From NCBI RefSeq assembly GCF_052156635.1, contig NZ_JBQKUO010000002.1, positions 1 to 64,000 of the forward strand: a DNA stretch of 64,000 nucleotides, read 5' to 3'. The notes beneath the pieces are model-generated. The model did not search any database. It saw only the letters and a program-made list of their open reading frames with translations, and had not been told where the DNA came from. This DNA is from Nitrospina sp052156635 (GTDB lineage Bacteria; Nitrospinota; Nitrospinia; Nitrospinales; Nitrospinaceae). Positions 62,087 to 64,000 of the stretch are shown piece after piece (within the stretch, counting starts at the first letter, position 1; the number at the start of each line of letters is the position of its first letter). The position numbers and the translations under genes are program-made.

Positions 62087-63181
62087 TTAAATCGCCGCAC
62101 CCATCAATTGACGGCACAGGTCGCGCACGCGATTCGTCGCGTCGCGCCGCCCCAGCCTGAAACTGTTCTTCGCCCGCTCTTCCAGCTTGTCCGGATTCTG
62201 CATCGCGTCGAGGACGGACTGGGCGAGCTTGTGTCCGTTGATGTTGCGGTCGAGGATGACCTCGGCCGCATCCGCCGCTTCCAGCACGCGTGCGTTGTGC
62301 TCCTGATGATTGTGTGCGGCGAACGGGAAGGGGACGAGCACCGAAACCTTGCCGGTTGCCGTCACTTCCGCCAGTGTTGTGGCTCCGGCGCGGCAGATCA
62401 CGAGCGACGCCTTCCGGTACTGCTCTTCCATGTCGTAGATGAACGCCTCGGCGCGGGCGGAGAATCCCGCCTGTTCATAGCGTTGCCGAACGAGGGCTTC
62501 GTCCTTTTCCCCGGTCTGGTGAACGATTTGGAGATCCCCTTTCACGCTTTCGAGATGTTCAAGCGCTTCCAACATCGCCGCGTTGATCGACTGCGCGCCC
62601 TGGCTCCCGCCGAGGATCAGCAGGTGGAAGGGCTGGCCGGGTTTCCACGCCGTCGGTTCTTCTTCCCTGCAGAATTCTTCGCGGATCATGTTGCCCGTCT
62701 CCACCACCTTGCCGGCGGGGAAGTAGTCCCGCGACTGCTCGAACGACACGGCGACTTTGCTTGCGATTCTGGCGATCAGCCGGTTGGTGACACCCGGCAC
62801 CGTATTCTGTTCGTGCACGAGAATGGGAATTCGAAGCATCCACGCCGCCACCGCGACCGGACCCGACACGTAGCCGCCGACACCGACCACGAGGTTCGGC
62901 CGCTTGCGGATGAGAAAACACATCGACTGCGCCAGGCCCACCGGGAGCTTGCACCACGAAGTCCAGCGTCCCAGGCCCTTCTTGCCCAGCAGGCCGCTCG
63001 AGAGGATGGTTTTGAGCGGCAGGCCTTCGCGCGGTAGAACGCGGGCTTCCAGGCCGCGTTTCGTGCCGACAAAGGTGATTTCGATGTTTTCGTCCATGGC
63101 TTTCAAAGCTCTGGCCAGCGCGATACCGGGATACAGGTGCCCCCCGGTTCCGCCTCCGGCTATGACGACGTAGTTCGCCAT
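62087..63181 (-). CDS. murG: UDP-N-acetylglucosamine transferase MurG
   Basis: Membrane-associated GT-B glycosyltransferase that adds GlcNAc to lipid I, giving lipid II. It has the N-terminal GGGTGGHLYPGIALA, the HEQNTVPGVTNRLIARIA segment, the GGSQGAQSIN loop and the donor-binding CRAGATTLAEVTATGK. Its 364 residues are typical. It is 10 bases behind ftsW and 36 before murC. Confidence 0.96.
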   Translation of the reverse strand: MANYVVIAGGGTGGHLYPGIALARALKAMDENIEITFVGTKRGLEARVLPREGLPLKTILSSGLLGKKGLGRWTSWCKLPVGLAQSMCFLIRKRPNLVVGVGGYVSGPVAVAAWMLRIPILVHEQNTVPGVTNRLIARIASKVAVSFEQSRDYFPAGKVVETGNMIREEFCREEEPTAWKPGQPFHLLILGGSQGAQSINAAMLEALEHLESVKGDLQIVHQTGEKDEALVRQRYEQAGFSARAEAFIYDMEEQYRKASLVICRAGATTLAEVTATGKVSVLVPFPFAAHNHQEHNARVLEAADAAEVILDRNINGHKLAQSVLDAMQNPDKLEERAKNSFRLGRRDATNRVRDLCRQLMGAAI

Positions 63182-63191
63182 CGTGTATGCA

Positions 63192-64000
63192 TCAACGTCG
63201 GACCGTTTGCTCCGATATGTTCAACAAAACCCCCATGCCGAGCATGGTGATCAACAACGACGACCCGCCCAGACTGATGAACGGGAGCGTCAACCCTTTC
63301 GTCGGCAGCAAACCCACCGCCACGCCCATGTTGGTGAACGCCTGAATAGCGACCAGCAACGTGAGTCCTGTGGCCAGGTGCGTGCCGTAAATGTCTTTTG
63401 CGTGGTACGCGATCTTGAAGCCACGCCACAGCACCAGCATGAACAGCGCGAGGATGCCCATGGTGCCGATGAATCCCAACTCTTCCCCGACGACGGAGAA
63501 GATGAAATCGGTGTGCGCTTCCGGCAGGTAAAACAACTTCTGCCGGCTGTCGCCCAGGCCCAGTCCCCATATGCCGCCGCGTCCGAAGGCGAGGAACGAC
63601 TGCACCGCCTGGAAACCGGTATCCGACGGGTCCGCCCACGGATCGAGAAACGACAACAGGCGGCGCTTGCGGTACTCCGCACTCAACACCGCCGAGATGA
63701 GGAACGGCGCGGCGGCGATGACGGAGTAGACCAGGTAATTTTTTTTCACTCCCGCGATGTACAGCATGGTGAAGCAGACAATCGAGATGATGAGTGCCGT
63801 CCCGAAGTCCGGTTGCAGGAGAATCAGCATGAAAAAGATACCGAGCACGATGAGGTTCGGCAGGAATCCGTAAGCGAAGTTGCCCAGCTTGTCGGCGCGT
63901 TTGACCAGGGATTTGGCCATGAACAGGATGACGGCGAACTTGGCCAGTTCCGACGGCTGGAACGAAAAGCCGCCCAGCACCAGCCAGCGCCGGGCGCCGC
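63192..64000 (-). CDS. ftsW: peptidoglycan polymerase FtsW (5' part cut by window end)
   Basis: SEDS-family polymerase that builds septal peptidoglycan. The window holds its C-terminal 269 residues; the start lies beyond 64000. Visible features are LGGFSFQPSELAKFAVI, the SEDS signature that begins here, several membrane spans, LLSFLDPWADPSDTGFQAVQSFLAFGRGG, the AHTDFIFSVVGEELGFIG motif and GLTLPFISLGGSSLL. FtsW rather than RodA is judged from its place before murG. Confidence 0.94.
   Translation of the reverse strand, partial: GARRWLVLGGFSFQPSELAKFAVILFMAKSLVKRADKLGNFAYGFLPNLIVLGIFFMLILLQPDFGTALIISIVCFTMLYIAGVKKNYLVYSVIAAAPFLISAVLSAEYRKRRLLSFLDPWADPSDTGFQAVQSFLAFGRGGIWGLGLGDSRQKLFYLPEAHTDFIFSVVGEELGFIGTMGILALFMLVLWRGFKIAYHAKDIYGTHLATGLTLLVAIQAFTNMGVAVGLLPTKGLTLPFISLGGSSLLITMLGMGVLLNISEQTVRR

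Overview
The window is a GC-rich (around 60 %) bacterial chromosome segment with dense, short-spaced genes, ordinary sigma-70 promoters (several have near-perfect TTGACA / TATAAT boxes) and no phage, IS element or CRISPR array. A cupredoxin-type copper nitrite reductase, an extra diheme cytochrome lipoprotein and a TonB/ExbB/ExbD system sit among housekeeping genes. This fits a Nitrospinota-like (Nitrospina-type) nitrite-oxidising lineage, but the assignment is an inference: no nitrite oxidoreductase or rRNA gene is in view.

Layout. 1-8.2 kb: an SDR/YeeZ-like epimerase, a NupC nucleoside transporter, two small unknown genes, a STAS-like protein divergent from nirK, then an SxtJ - DUF5989 - carbamoyltransferase set and coaX. 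8.2-15.4 kb: a TusA-like protein without its cysteine, three leucine-rich-repeat proteins, a cysteine-rich Sel1 protein, shikimate kinase, an AlkA-type glycosylase, two methyltransferases and a lipoprotein. 15.5-20.4 kb: rplU-rpmA-obgE facing a 1029-residue acidic zinc-ribbon membrane protein with a FliL-like C-terminus. 20.4-30.7 kb: a lytic transglycosylase behind a perfect consensus promoter and structured leader, a diheme cytochrome lipoprotein, HU, peptide deformylase, an MFS exporter, a cytidylate-kinase-like protein, a fatty acid hydroxylase, small membrane proteins, Hsp20, a CI-like regulator and an M48 protease.

30.8-35.2 kb is the macromolecular-synthesis operon yqeY-dnaG-rpoD with a CAU-anticodon tRNA 8 bases behind rpoD, all on the minus strand from one strong promoter. 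35.4-42.4 kb: an exported TldD-like metalloprotease, two tandem secreted paralogues of unknown function, a PAS/sigma-54 activator, a NamZ-type muramidase and glgC. 42.5-48.3 kb: a small His/Cys-rich secreted protein, a BNR beta-propeller with a CPCC motif, TonB, ExbB and two ExbDs, and a convergent outer-membrane-like protein; together they look like an undescribed nutrient or metal uptake module.

48.5-55 kb: groES-groEL under a CIRCE operator, divergent queF, a translationally coupled YkgJ - DUF1566 - HNH set, a cytoplasmic parvulin, a HAD phosphatase and a DUF547 protein. 55.1-64 kb is the division and cell wall (dcw) cluster on the minus strand, read ftsW (cut by the window end) - murG - murC - murB - ddl - ftsQ - ftsA - ftsZ. 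The most notable observations are the Met-to-Leu change at the type-1 copper axial ligand of NirK, the TonB/BNR module, the signal-peptide-bearing TldD, and the zinc-ribbon/FliL-like protein.
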